Source of the DNA: Gammaproteobacteria bacterium
GTDB taxonomy: Bacteria > Pseudomonadota > Gammaproteobacteria > Ga0077536
Assembly (NCBI GenBank): GCA_023257255.1
Contig: JALRCR010000005.1
Coordinates: forward strand, 1 to 47,810
Length of the DNA stretch: 47,810 nt
Direction of reading: 5' to 3'
Positions 32,032-40,907 of the stretch are shown piece by piece. Position numbers and translations under genes: made by a program. The notes beneath the pieces were generated by a model. The model was not told the DNA's origin, did not search any database, and saw only the letters and a list, made by a program, of their open reading frames with translations. Position 1 is the stretch's first letter, and each line of letters starts with the position of its first letter.

Positions 32032-33095
32032 CGCACGCCCATTTCGCGCAGGATCGGCAGTACTTCTCGCTCGAAGCGCAGCGTGTCTTCGTAATAGGCC
32101 TGAAAGACCATCAACAGCCCGTCCAGGCCGCCGGCGTGGAGGGCGGCCAGTTTCTCGGCAACCTGACGCGCGGTGCCGACGACCGGCAGCGCGCCCGCGC
32201 CCAAAACCATCATGTCCAGCGTGAACTGGTCGAATGAACCGCTGCCCAGCCCTACGCCTTCCAGCCAGTTCCCGGCGGCGATGCTGTCCTTGTGGGCGAT
32301 GATTTTTGCGACTTCCGCGGCGGCTTCTTCTTCGGAGTCGCGCCACAAGACAAACGGAAAGCCGGCGCACTTCACGCTGCGCCCATGCGCTGCCGCGCGC
32401 GCCCGGATTTGACTGGTGATGCTGGGAGTGGCTTCGATCGACGGCGGGCTGAGGAAGGCCCAGTCGCAAAGCCGGGCCACCATGGCCTGCGCGTCTGCCG
32501 ACCCGCCCGCATTGGCGATCGGCGGTGGGGTGGTCGGTTGGGGCAGCGAATACCCCCCGCGAACCTGATACCACGGGCTTTCATAATTGAAACTGCCCGG
32601 CGGCTCGGTCCACAGGCCGCGCAGGATTTCGACGAAGGCGGTGGTGCGCTGATAGCGCTCGGCATGCGGAAGGAGGTCCACCCCCATCATCCCGAACTCT
32701 TCCTTGCTCCAGCCACTGACCAGGTTGATGCCCCAGCGGCCTTGCCCGATGTGGTCCAGCGTTGCGCCCATTTTGGCGACGACCACCGGGTGAAATACCG
32801 GGACGTGGACGGTCGAGAAGACCTTGATTCGCGAGGTCACCGCGAGCAGGGCCGAGGCCCAGGTCATGGTTTCCAGCGAGGTACCCAGGTAGTCGGTGGG
32901 CCCGCCGAATCCGCGCCAGCGGCTGACCGGGAACAGAAAATCAAAGCCAGCCGCCTCGGCCGCCAGCGCGATGCGCTTGTTCGACTCATAGGGCCACTCG
33001 TCGGGCACCGTGCGGTAGGTGCTGATGGCGTACATGTTGCTGCAGTTCGGCATGAACAGGCCAAGCTGCAAACCAGAGGACGGCGGGTGAGACAT
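32028..33095 (-). CDS. LLM class flavin-dependent monooxygenase (RutA-like)
   Basis: This 355-residue luciferase-like TIM-barrel oxygenase uses FMNH2 from a separate reductase. The layout resembles the RutA/DmoA group: LGLFMPN opening, AEAAGFDFLFPVSRWRGFGG, the SRIKVFSTVHVPVFHPVVVAKM strand and GRWGINLVSGWSKEEFGMMG. RutA cleaves uracil by an oxidative route, but the other rut genes are absent here, so the substrate is probably different. It is convergent with the P450 and shares its stop palindrome. The next gene upstream, a P-loop protein, is on the same strand. Confidence 0.9.
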   Translation of the reverse strand: MSHPPSSGLQLGLFMPNCSNMYAISTYRTVPDEWPYESNKRIALAAEAAGFDFLFPVSRWRGFGGPTDYLGTSLETMTWASALLAVTSRIKVFSTVHVPVFHPVVVAKMGATLDHIGQGRWGINLVSGWSKEEFGMMGVDLLPHAERYQRTTAFVEILRGLWTEPPGSFNYESPWYQVRGGYSLPQPTTPPPIANAGGSADAQAMVARLCDWAFLSPPSIEATPSITSQIRARAAAHGRSVKCAGFPFVLWRDSEEEAAAEVAKIIAHKDSIAAGNWLEGVGLGSGSFDQFTLDMMVLGAGALPVVGTARQVAEKLAALHAGGLDGLLMVFQAYYEDTLRFEREVLPILREMGVR

Positions 33096-33140
33096 GGGTA
33101 AGGGCCTTGCGTGACTGGGGGCGTGCTTTTGCGGTGGTGA

Positions 33141-33989
33141 TTAGACGGCCGACTGGCGGAGTGCATCCCCGATGCAGGCGAGGAATGCCGCTTCGCTATG
33201 GGCTGCGGCCAGCACATCGGCGCGAATGGTGTACCCGTACTGCCGCGCGATAGCCTCGTAGCGCGGCACCCGCGCGGCGAACAGGCGCGGAAACATCCAC
33301 AGCACGAAGTCGTCGGGCGAAATATCGGCGACGCCGGTCAAGCCCTTTTCGGCGAGGTAAACCGCAAGTTGCTCGTCCAGAAACGCGGGCCGGTAATACA
33401 GGGGCTTGGGGTCTGCCTCTGCGCGGGCCAGCAACTGCCGACCATTCTCGGCGGTCGCCTCGATGTAGATGATGAGCGTGTGCTCGGCCAGCACTTCGAG
33501 GGCGCTCGGGTCATCAAGCTCGCACAGGCTGCCCGCGGAATCGTTCACGAAATGCTGGTAGCCGTAGATTTCGTGGGCTTTGGCGATGAATTCCGGCACA
33601 TCCAGCATGGCGGCTACTTCGGCGTCCCGGTACAGCTTCTGGCGTCTTTTGAATTCCTGCAGATCCAGTCCGGCCTGCGCCGGCCGCCCGAGTTTACCCA
33701 GAAACGTCAGCACGGCCGTGAGGTTGTCGACCGTGATGTTGTTGGAAATGTAGATGGAGTCGGTCCGCAAGAGTTCGCGCAGGAACGGCACCTGCATCGC
33801 CTGCCGCTTGATGTTGTCCAGAATCGGTTCGCTGAGGTAGCGGGTACCAATTCGGTAGTCGGCCGAATAGTGAAACCAGTTAGCGGCCCGCAAGCGGCCA
33901 GAAAGATGGGTTTTGCCCACCCCGGACATGCCCAGCAAGGTGATGGACTTCGCGTCCCATCGGGCAAATTGTTCAGCGCTCATTCTCAT
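33141..33989 (-). CDS. P-loop NTP-binding protein of unknown function
   Basis: This 282-residue protein has a Walker A near the N-terminus, GMSGVGKTHLS (about 20-30), in the pattern of small-molecule or nucleotide kinases. It is followed by HYSADYRIGTRYL and a long helical region. HEIYGYQHFVNDSAGSLCEL is a notable conserved-looking stretch, and LIIYIEATAENGRQLLARA could be the Walker B strand region. I cannot name the family. Start ATG 33989 or 33983 (MRMSAEQ), neither with a strong ribosome-binding site. It lies between the flavin monooxygenase (46-base gap) and the divergent HD-GYP regulator. Confidence 0.75.
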   Translation of the reverse strand: MRMSAEQFARWDAKSITLLGMSGVGKTHLSGRLRAANWFHYSADYRIGTRYLSEPILDNIKRQAMQVPFLRELLRTDSIYISNNITVDNLTAVLTFLGKLGRPAQAGLDLQEFKRRQKLYRDAEVAAMLDVPEFIAKAHEIYGYQHFVNDSAGSLCELDDPSALEVLAEHTLIIYIEATAENGRQLLARAEADPKPLYYRPAFLDEQLAVYLAEKGLTGVADISPDDFVLWMFPRLFAARVPRYEAIARQYGYTIRADVLAAAHSEAAFLACIGDALRQSAV

Positions 33990-34196
33990 AAGACGCCATG
34001 CTACCGGCAGGCTGCGGAAATTTGCACCAAAAAGCCCTACGGTTGGAGGCGGGTGCGGCCGATATCCCGACACAGGCTGTCTTCGGCCCGATACACACGG
34101 CTATGATTGAACCCTGTCGTTCGGGTTATTCCCGGGCGCAGGCCGGATGTTTCCAAGACCTCCGACCGCCATCAGCGGGTCGCAGGAGTAATCACG

Positions 34197-35303
34197 ATGC
34201 GGTCGATGTTTGACTATCTCAATCAAGGCGCTGCGCCCTTCAAGGTGCTGATCGTCGACGATGAGCCTGACCAGCGCGCGCTGGTGCAGGCCATTCTCCA
34301 ACCGCCCAAGTACGAAGTCTTCGAAGCCGCTGACGGCATGACGGCGCTGGATATCGTGACGACCCAGGATTTCGACGTCATGGTGCTCGACAAGCGCCTG
34401 CCCGGCATCGACGGCGAAGAGGTGTGTCGCCGGATCCGGGATGACATCGGCAATCTGCTGCTGCCTATCATCATGGTGACGGGCGGTGGGGGGAGCACCA
34501 GCGTGCTGACGTCGGGCTTGCGCGCGGGCGCCTCTGATTTCATCCACAAGCCCTATAGCGCGCAGGAGTTTGTGGCCCGAATCGACTCCGCCATTAATCG
34601 CAAGCGCTTGACCGACCAGTTGGAAAGCGCCGAATCAGTCCTTTTTGCGCTGGCCCGCATGGTGGAAGCCAAAGACGGCAATACGGGCGACCATTGCACG
34701 CGACTGGCGCAGTACTCGGTGCGCTTCGGGGAAACCCTGGGCTTGAGCGGCAGCGATTTATTGGCACTACGCCGCGGCGGTGTGCTGCACGACATCGGCA
34801 AGCTGGGCATCCCCGAACAGATTCTGCTGAAGCCGGGTGGGTTCACCCCGGACGAGTGGGCGGTGATGAAAACCCACACCATCATTGGCGAGCGCTTGTG
34901 TAGCGGGCTGAAAAGCTTTCGCCAGACGGTGCAAATCATTCGCTCTCACCACGAGCGTTGGGACGGTAGCGGCTACCCCGATGGCCTGCACGGCGAGGAA
35001 ATTCCGCTGCTCGCCCGGGTTTTCCAGATCTGCGATATCTACGACGCGCTCAGCTTTGCCCGCCCCTATAAACCGGCCCTGCCGACCCACGAAGTGGTTC
35101 GCATCATGCGCAAGGAGGCCGAGCGCGGTTGGCGCGATCCGGCGTTGACCAACGTGTTCCTTGATCTGGTGGAACGTGAACGCGAGACCTTCATGGTTCA
35201 GGGTGATATGGGGGAAGACCTTGGCCTGTCGCTGTTTGAAGGCATTCAGCGCAGCAAGGAGGAACTCAATCTGCCCACCCCGCTGAGAGAACCTGGTCAG
35301 TGA
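34197..35303 (+). CDS. Response regulator with HD-GYP c-di-GMP phosphodiesterase domain (RpfG-like)
   Basis: This 368-residue protein has a receiver domain (VDDEPDQRA, phosphoacceptor D65 in LDKRLPGIDG, Lys in IHKPYS), a short coiled linker and a full HD-GYP domain. That domain has H198/D199 in LHDIGKLGIP, HHERWDGSGYPDG with G259-Y260-P261, and ICDIYDAL. It would hydrolyse c-di-GMP in a phosphorylation-controlled way, as RpfG does. AGGAG nine bases upstream selects ATG 34197. Its stop overlaps the start of the giant sensor kinase (GTGA), so the kinase is its likely partner. Confidence 0.94.
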   Translation: MRSMFDYLNQGAAPFKVLIVDDEPDQRALVQAILQPPKYEVFEAADGMTALDIVTTQDFDVMVLDKRLPGIDGEEVCRRIRDDIGNLLLPIIMVTGGGGSTSVLTSGLRAGASDFIHKPYSAQEFVARIDSAINRKRLTDQLESAESVLFALARMVEAKDGNTGDHCTRLAQYSVRFGETLGLSGSDLLALRRGGVLHDIGKLGIPEQILLKPGGFTPDEWAVMKTHTIIGERLCSGLKSFRQTVQIIRSHHERWDGSGYPDGLHGEEIPLLARVFQICDIYDALSFARPYKPALPTHEVVRIMRKEAERGWRDPALTNVFLDLVERERETFMVQGDMGEDLGLSLFEGIQRSKEELNLPTPLREPGQ

Positions 35304-38300
35304 TTCCGCGCCGCGGCTGGGCTTCCGCGGTCGGTGAATTTCTGACCCGCTGGCCGCTCGGACGCACGGTTCCACTGGCAATCCTGCTGTCCGGTGTGTT
35401 GGCCGCCCTGCTGGGCGCTGTTGCCCACACCGGCCTTGACCGCGGGCGAGAACTGGCCGACGCCAAACAGGTGCGGCAACTCAGCGTCGCTACCGCGGCT
35501 ATGCACATCGCCCGCCATCTACGCGACGGCGATACGCCGGCGGCGGCGCGGAGATTGGCCACGCTGCGCGAGGATCCGCAGGTTGTCGAAATCGCCCTGA
35601 TTGACGACCAATACCGCCTGATCGAGACCCCGGGCCAGACCCTCGAGGCGCTCGATTTTCAGCGTTTCCCCGGCTTGACCACGACTGCCTTGCAGACCCC
35701 GGAGCCCAAGCTGCTGGGGGATGATCGTTTTGCCCTGATGCTCGAGCCGGTCAAGTTTTCGGATACCGGCGCCCAGCCTATCCCTGAGGCCTGGTTGCTG
35801 GTCCGGCAGGATCTGACGCCTTTGCTCGCCTCGGCGTCGCGTTTGCGCTACCAGCGCGCGCTGGTCTCGGCGGGCTTTTCCATCCTCTGCGGGCTAGCCC
35901 TGTGGGTTTTTTTTGACCGGGTGTTCAGCCGGCGGCTGGCTGCGCTGAAAGCCGGTTTTGAGAAAGTCAGCGCGGGCGAGCTTGGCGTGCGCGTGGCGCT
36001 GTCCGGCAACGATGAACTCACCGACATCACCCGGGCGTTCAACCGCACGATGTCACGCCAGGAGGTCGACCGCGCGAGGCTGATGCTGCGCGAGCAGGAT
36101 CTCCGACAACGCAATGCCTCCTTGCAGGCCCTGCGCATGGCGGTCGACCACCACGCCATCGTCTCTGTCGCCGACCTGAAGGGTGATATCCGGTTTGTGA
36201 ACGACAAGTTCTGCGAGGTCAGCGGGTACTCGCGCGAGGATCTGCTGGGACAAAATCATCGGCTCCTGAAGTCATTTACCCATGGCGACGCCTTCTACAC
36301 CGATCTCTGGCACACCGTGTCTTCGGGCAAGGTGTGGCGAGGGCTGATTCAGAATCGCCGTCGCAGCGGCGAACTTTATTGGGTGCAATCCACCATCGTG
36401 CCGGTGTTTGACGATGAGGGCGCTATCCACCAATACCTTTCGATTCGCACCGATGTGACCGAGCGCGAGCGCCAGCGTCGTGGTCTGGAAATGCTGGCCG
36501 AGGCCGACGCAGGCCAGGACCTGCTGGACCGCATTGTGGAAGCGGTGTGTCTTGGACTTGGCGCGCGCTGGGCGGGAATCGGTCGTTTTATCCCCGACCA
36601 GGAGACCGTCGATGTGATGGCGTACTGGGAAGATGGCATGCCCTCGACGGGTTTCCGCCTGGCGGTGGCCAACACCCCCTTCGCCAGCCCGCTGGTGGCT
36701 GGCGAGGTCTTGCGGGTCGCGTCTGGCGTTAGCGCGCGGTTTCATTTGCCAACGCGTTTTCACGGCGCCGGCGCCGAAAGTTACCGTGCCTTTCCCATTA
36801 CCGGTCAGGACGGCCAAACCCTGGGACTGGTTTGGGTTCTCGACGACAAACCCTGTTCCGGCCATGAAGACGATGAGGTCTTGCTAGCACTGGCCGCCCG
36901 GCGGGCGGGCGGCGAGTTCATGCGCATGTTGACTAGCCGGGTGCTGGACGAGCAGCGCGAGCGCCTGAGTGCCGTGGTGGAAGGCGCGCGTCTGGCCGTC
37001 TGGGACTGGGACATCGTTGCCGACGTGCTGCACTTCAATGAACGCTTCGCCACCATGCTTGGCTACGAGCCAGACGACTTCAACAACGCGACGACCGCCT
37101 GGAGCGGGCTTATCCATCCAGACGACTACACCATGGCGACTGAGGCAGTCGCTGCGCACAAGAACGGACTTACCCCTTCCTACACGACCGAACATCGCTT
37201 GCGGGCGAAGGATGGCAGCTGGGTCTGGGTGCTCGATCGCGGCCGGGTCACCGAACGCGACGCGCAGGGTCAGCCCCTGCGCATGGCAGGCGTTCACGTT
37301 GACATCACCGAGCGCAAACTGGCCGAACTCGAAGTGCGGGATGAGCGTGCGCGATTCGAGATGCTGATTCGTGCGGGCAACGTCGGGTTCTGGGAATGGG
37401 ACCTGGTCGCCGCCCGCACCGACGTGACCTCTGCGGTCGCCGATTTGCTGGACGTGGCGCCTGGCGGGCAGCGCGACGTCAAGGAATGGCTGAAGCTGAT
37501 CCACCCCGAAGACTACGACCGCTTCATTCTGGCGGGGCAAAAACATCTGAAGGGCGAAACCCCGTATTTCAGTATGGAAGCCCGCTTCCGGGCTCACGAC
37601 GGCTGGCGCTGGCAGCTGGTGAACGGTCAGGTCGTGGCGCGCGGTGAGGACGGCCGGGCCCGACGGCTGGTCGGCACGCATCTGGACGTCACCCAACTGC
37701 GGCTGGCGGAAGCCAGCGGGCGAGATGCCGCGCAACGCTTGCAGGTGACGGTCGAGGCGGCCGATCTCGGCGTCTGGGAATGGGACCGCGAGACCGGCAA
37801 GCTCGAAACCAACGCCTGGCTCGAACGCACGCTGGGTTTTCGGCCGGCCGAGCAGGCCGGTCGCGAGGGCTGGCTATTGGGCTGGCTGGAAGGCGAGGAA
37901 CGTGAACGTTTCAACCGCTTCATTGCCGACAAGCTCGACGCGGCAGACGAATTACTGCAGGTCGAAACCCGGATCCGCGACGTCGCAGGTCACTGGAAGT
38001 GGATCAACCACCGGGGGCGCGTGACCGAGCGCGACCCGAGCGGTCGGGCGCTGCGTCTGTCTGGCGTGAACGTTGACATCACCGCACGCAAGGAAGCGGA
38101 AGAGAGCCTGAAGGTCGAACAGGAACGTCTGGCGCGCGTGGTTGCCGCAGCCCGTCTGGGCTTGTGGGATCTGGACCTGCTCAACGGCCGGACGGTGGTC
38201 AACGACTGGGTGCTCGAGCTGATCGGCGAAGCTCGCCCCGACCGCGCATTCGAGCGTGCTGAGTGGGCCACTTATTTTCACCCGGATGATTTACCCGCCA

Positions 38301-40057
38301 TGGAAGCGGCGCTCGACGCCCATTGCGCGGGCATAACGCCATTTTTCGAGGCCGAAATGCGGGTGCGGATGGCGAACGGGCAGTGGCTCTGGATCCACAG
38401 TTCGGGGCAGGTGGCGGCCCGCGACAGCGCGGGGCGCCCGGTCCGTGCGGCCGGTGTATTTCAGGACGTGGCGGCCCGTCGCGAAGCGGTCTCGGCGCTC
38501 GAAACCAGCGAAGCCAAGCTCCGCACGGTGGTTGAGCATTCGCCGGTCGGGATTTTCCTCTCCGACCCGGCAGGGACCATCATTTACGTCAATCCGCTGC
38601 TGTGCGAACTGGTCGGGCGCAGCGCCGACGCTTGCCTCAACGAGACCTGGACGATGTTGCTGGATGAAGGCCCCCGCGCCCAAATCAGCGCCGGCTGGTG
38701 CGCGTTTCTGGATGCGCCCGAGGGCACTTACGAAGTCGAGTATCGCTTCGAGCGCGCGCCCTCGGGTCTACGCGTGGTGCGTGTGCAGGTGGCTGCCATT
38801 CGGCTGGACGGTCGTGTCATCGGGCTAGTCGGCGCCTTCAACGACCTGACCGACTGGACCCGCACGGCCGACGAACGCGAGCGTCTGCAACGGGAACTCC
38901 AGCAGGCCCAGAAGATGGATGCCCTGGGTCAGTTGACGGGCGGTATCGCGCACGACTTCAACAATATTCTGGCGAGCATTCTGGGGTATGTCTCTTTGGC
39001 GCAGACCATATTGCCGCCGGAAGGCACCGAACGCATCGCAAACTATCTGGCCGCGGTGATGTCGGCCGGCGAGCGGGCGCGGGAACTGGTGGCCAAGATG
39101 CTCGAGTTCAGCCGCAACGCGCCCCGCGAGGACTTGCAGCCGGTCGACCCTGCGCCGCTGATCGATGAGGTGGCGCGGATGATGAAGGCCATCATCCCGT
39201 CAAGCATGAAACTCGTGGTGCACCATGCGGCGGCGCCAATTTTTGCGCTGCTTGATCCCTCGGATCTGCATCAATTGCTGGTTAATCTCATCGTGAACGC
39301 GCGCGACGCGCTGGGACCGCACGGTCAAATCGATGTCCGGCTCCTCAGCCCGCACCGGGTGCGCGGCGTGTGCTCGGGCTGCCATGGCAGCGTCAACGGC
39401 CACTATCTGGTCATTGAGGTGGAAGACAACGGGAGTGGCATTGAGCCCGACGTGTTGTCGCGTATCTTCGACCCCTTTTTCAGCACCAAGATCGCGGGCA
39501 AAGGCACGGGCATGGGCCTGTCGGTGGTCCACGGAATCCTGCACCGCGGACGAGGACACGTGCTGGTCGAGTCCCGCCCCGGACAGGGCACGCGTTTCCG
39601 CTTGCTGTTCCCGCCGGCGCCGGTGTCGAGCAGCGATACGCCTGCCCAAAAGGTCGCCCTGGCCGAAGCCCCGCGCGGTCAGGGGCAGTGCATTCTGGTC
39701 GTCGACGACGAACCGCTGGTGGCGTCTTATTTGTCGGAGCTATTCAGTCTGAACGGCTACGCCGTCGATACGGCAGCTGACGGCGTGGAAGCGCTGGAGC
39801 GGATCGACAAGGGCGACCAGCGCTATGGCCTTCTCTTGACCGATCAGACGATGCCGCGCATGACGGGCACCGAGTTGATCACCCGTCTACGCAGCGTGCA
39901 GCCGGATTTACCCATCATCCTGTGTACCGGCTACAGCGACGCCGTCGACGAGCAGGGCGCTTTGGCCCTTGGCATCCGCGAGTTCGTGCGCAAGCCCGTG
40001 GCACCCGACGCCCTGCTGCGTTCGGTGGCGGCGGTGATGGGCTCGGTTGCGAGCTGA
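35300..40057 (+). CDS. Giant multi-PAS/GAF hybrid sensor histidine kinase
   Basis: This 1585-residue membrane sensor has a transmembrane helix (about 22-42), a periplasmic domain, a second helix (about 186-206) and HAMP (about 208-262). PAS1 (about 280-395, VNDKFCEVSGYSREDLLG) and a GAF-like domain (about 400-545) follow. Next are four tandem PAS domains with W-[DE]-x-D openings at W568, W698, W826 and W956, and a further PAS (about 1075-1190). HisKA has H1218 in GGIAHDFNN. HATPase has DNGSGI and GTGMGLSVV, and the C-terminal receiver has D1515 in LLTDQTMPRM. The AHDFNN type of kinase often ends in a receiver. The GTG start overlaps the HD-GYP gene. Signals are unknown. Confidence 0.93.
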   Translation: MIPRRGWASAVGEFLTRWPLGRTVPLAILLSGVLAALLGAVAHTGLDRGRELADAKQVRQLSVATAAMHIARHLRDGDTPAAARRLATLREDPQVVEIALIDDQYRLIETPGQTLEALDFQRFPGLTTTALQTPEPKLLGDDRFALMLEPVKFSDTGAQPIPEAWLLVRQDLTPLLASASRLRYQRALVSAGFSILCGLALWVFFDRVFSRRLAALKAGFEKVSAGELGVRVALSGNDELTDITRAFNRTMSRQEVDRARLMLREQDLRQRNASLQALRMAVDHHAIVSVADLKGDIRFVNDKFCEVSGYSREDLLGQNHRLLKSFTHGDAFYTDLWHTVSSGKVWRGLIQNRRRSGELYWVQSTIVPVFDDEGAIHQYLSIRTDVTERERQRRGLEMLAEADAGQDLLDRIVEAVCLGLGARWAGIGRFIPDQETVDVMAYWEDGMPSTGFRLAVANTPFASPLVAGEVLRVASGVSARFHLPTRFHGAGAESYRAFPITGQDGQTLGLVWVLDDKPCSGHEDDEVLLALAARRAGGEFMRMLTSRVLDEQRERLSAVVEGARLAVWDWDIVADVLHFNERFATMLGYEPDDFNNATTAWSGLIHPDDYTMATEAVAAHKNGLTPSYTTEHRLRAKDGSWVWVLDRGRVTERDAQGQPLRMAGVHVDITERKLAELEVRDERARFEMLIRAGNVGFWEWDLVAARTDVTSAVADLLDVAPGGQRDVKEWLKLIHPEDYDRFILAGQKHLKGETPYFSMEARFRAHDGWRWQLVNGQVVARGEDGRARRLVGTHLDVTQLRLAEASGRDAAQRLQVTVEAADLGVWEWDRETGKLETNAWLERTLGFRPAEQAGREGWLLGWLEGEERERFNRFIADKLDAADELLQVETRIRDVAGHWKWINHRGRVTERDPSGRALRLSGVNVDITARKEAEESLKVEQERLARVVAAARLGLWDLDLLNGRTVVNDWVLELIGEARPDRAFERAEWATYFHPDDLPAMEAALDAHCAGITPFFEAEMRVRMANGQWLWIHSSGQVAARDSAGRPVRAAGVFQDVAARREAVSALETSEAKLRTVVEHSPVGIFLSDPAGTIIYVNPLLCELVGRSADACLNETWTMLLDEGPRAQISAGWCAFLDAPEGTYEVEYRFERAPSGLRVVRVQVAAIRLDGRVIGLVGAFNDLTDWTRTADERERLQRELQQAQKMDALGQLTGGIAHDFNNILASILGYVSLAQTILPPEGTERIANYLAAVMSAGERARELVAKMLEFSRNAPREDLQPVDPAPLIDEVARMMKAIIPSSMKLVVHHAAAPIFALLDPSDLHQLLVNLIVNARDALGPHGQIDVRLLSPHRVRGVCSGCHGSVNGHYLVIEVEDNGSGIEPDVLSRIFDPFFSTKIAGKGTGMGLSVVHGILHRGRGHVLVESRPGQGTRFRLLFPPAPVSSSDTPAQKVALAEAPRGQGQCILVVDDEPLVASYLSELFSLNGYAVDTAADGVEALERIDKGDQRYGLLLTDQTMPRMTGTELITRLRSVQPDLPIILCTGYSDAVDEQGALALGIREFVRKPVAPDALLRSVAAVMGSVAS

Positions 40058-40078
40058 GCGTCTCAGGCGCAACGCGGT

Positions 40079-40876
40079 CTAACGCCCGTGATAGACAGGG
40101 CTGCGCTTTTCCATGAAGGCGCGCGGGCCTTCCTTGGCGTCGTCAGTCAGAAATACCGGGCTTGAAATCTCGACCTCAATCTCGAGCGCTTCGGCTTCGG
40201 GCTTGCCCAGACAGGCTTTCACCGAGCGACGGATCGCCTTGACTGCCAGTGGCCCGTTGGCGGCAATGCGGGCCGCTAACTGGCGCGCCTTGGTCAGCGG
40301 GTCGGCATCCACGTAGTTGAGAAAACCCAACTGCAGGGCTTCGTCGGCGGTGATGAGATCGCCCGTCAGCAGCAGTTCCATGGCTTTGGCGTAGGGCAAC
40401 TGCGCGGGCAAGCGCACGGTAGATCCGCCGGCCGGGAAAATCGCCCACTTCACTTCCTGCACGCCAAATTTGGCCTCCGGGACCGACACGCGCAGGTCCG
40501 TCCCCTGCACGATCTCCATGCCGCCGGCGATGGCGTGCCCGTTGATGGCGGCGATGATCGGTTTCTCGGGATCGAAGTTGCGCAGCAGCGCGCGGCGCGT
40601 GGTGTTGCGGTCGGCGACAATGCGCTCATCCCATTCGTTTTGCGGTTGGCGTGCGCCGGAATACAGCGGAATCAGCTGGCCGAGGTCAGCACCCGCGCAG
40701 AAGGCGCTGCCGGTGCCGGTGAGGATCGCGACCCGCACGTTGTCGTCATCGCGCACGCTCGCCCAGGCGTCTGCCAGACGGCAGGCGACTTCCGGGTTCA
40801 GCGCATTACGCGCCTCCGGACGGTTCAGGGTGATGAGGGCGATGTGGTCTTCGACCACGTAGCTGACAACGCTCAT
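40079..40876 (-). CDS. Enoyl-CoA hydratase/isomerase (crotonase) family protein
   Basis: This 265-residue crotonase fold protein has the oxyanion-hole motifs AFCAGADL (near residue 60) and INGHAIAGG (near 110). The family hydrates or isomerises enoyl-CoA thioesters, and the Glu positions cannot be judged safely by eye. GGAGG six bases upstream selects ATG 40876. It is convergent with the giant kinase (21-base gap) and follows cphA on the same strand by 31 bases, so it could lie on the cyanophycin transcript. It does not look like the DSF synthase RpfF. Confidence 0.91.
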   Translation of the reverse strand: MSVVSYVVEDHIALITLNRPEARNALNPEVACRLADAWASVRDDDNVRVAILTGTGSAFCAGADLGQLIPLYSGARQPQNEWDERIVADRNTTRRALLRNFDPEKPIIAAINGHAIAGGMEIVQGTDLRVSVPEAKFGVQEVKWAIFPAGGSTVRLPAQLPYAKAMELLLTGDLITADEALQLGFLNYVDADPLTKARQLAARIAANGPLAVKAIRRSVKACLGKPEAEALEIEVEISSPVFLTDDAKEGPRAFMEKRSPVYHGR

Positions 40877-40907
40877 AGATGACCTCCGGTGGCTTGCAGG
40901 GACGGGC

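Noticed and set aside
40079-40876. Enoyl-CoA hydratase as the DSF synthase RpfF partner of the RpfC-like kinase
   Set aside because: The sequence reads like an ordinary crotonase, is 265 residues against about 289 for RpfF, and sits in the cph region 36 kb from the kinase.
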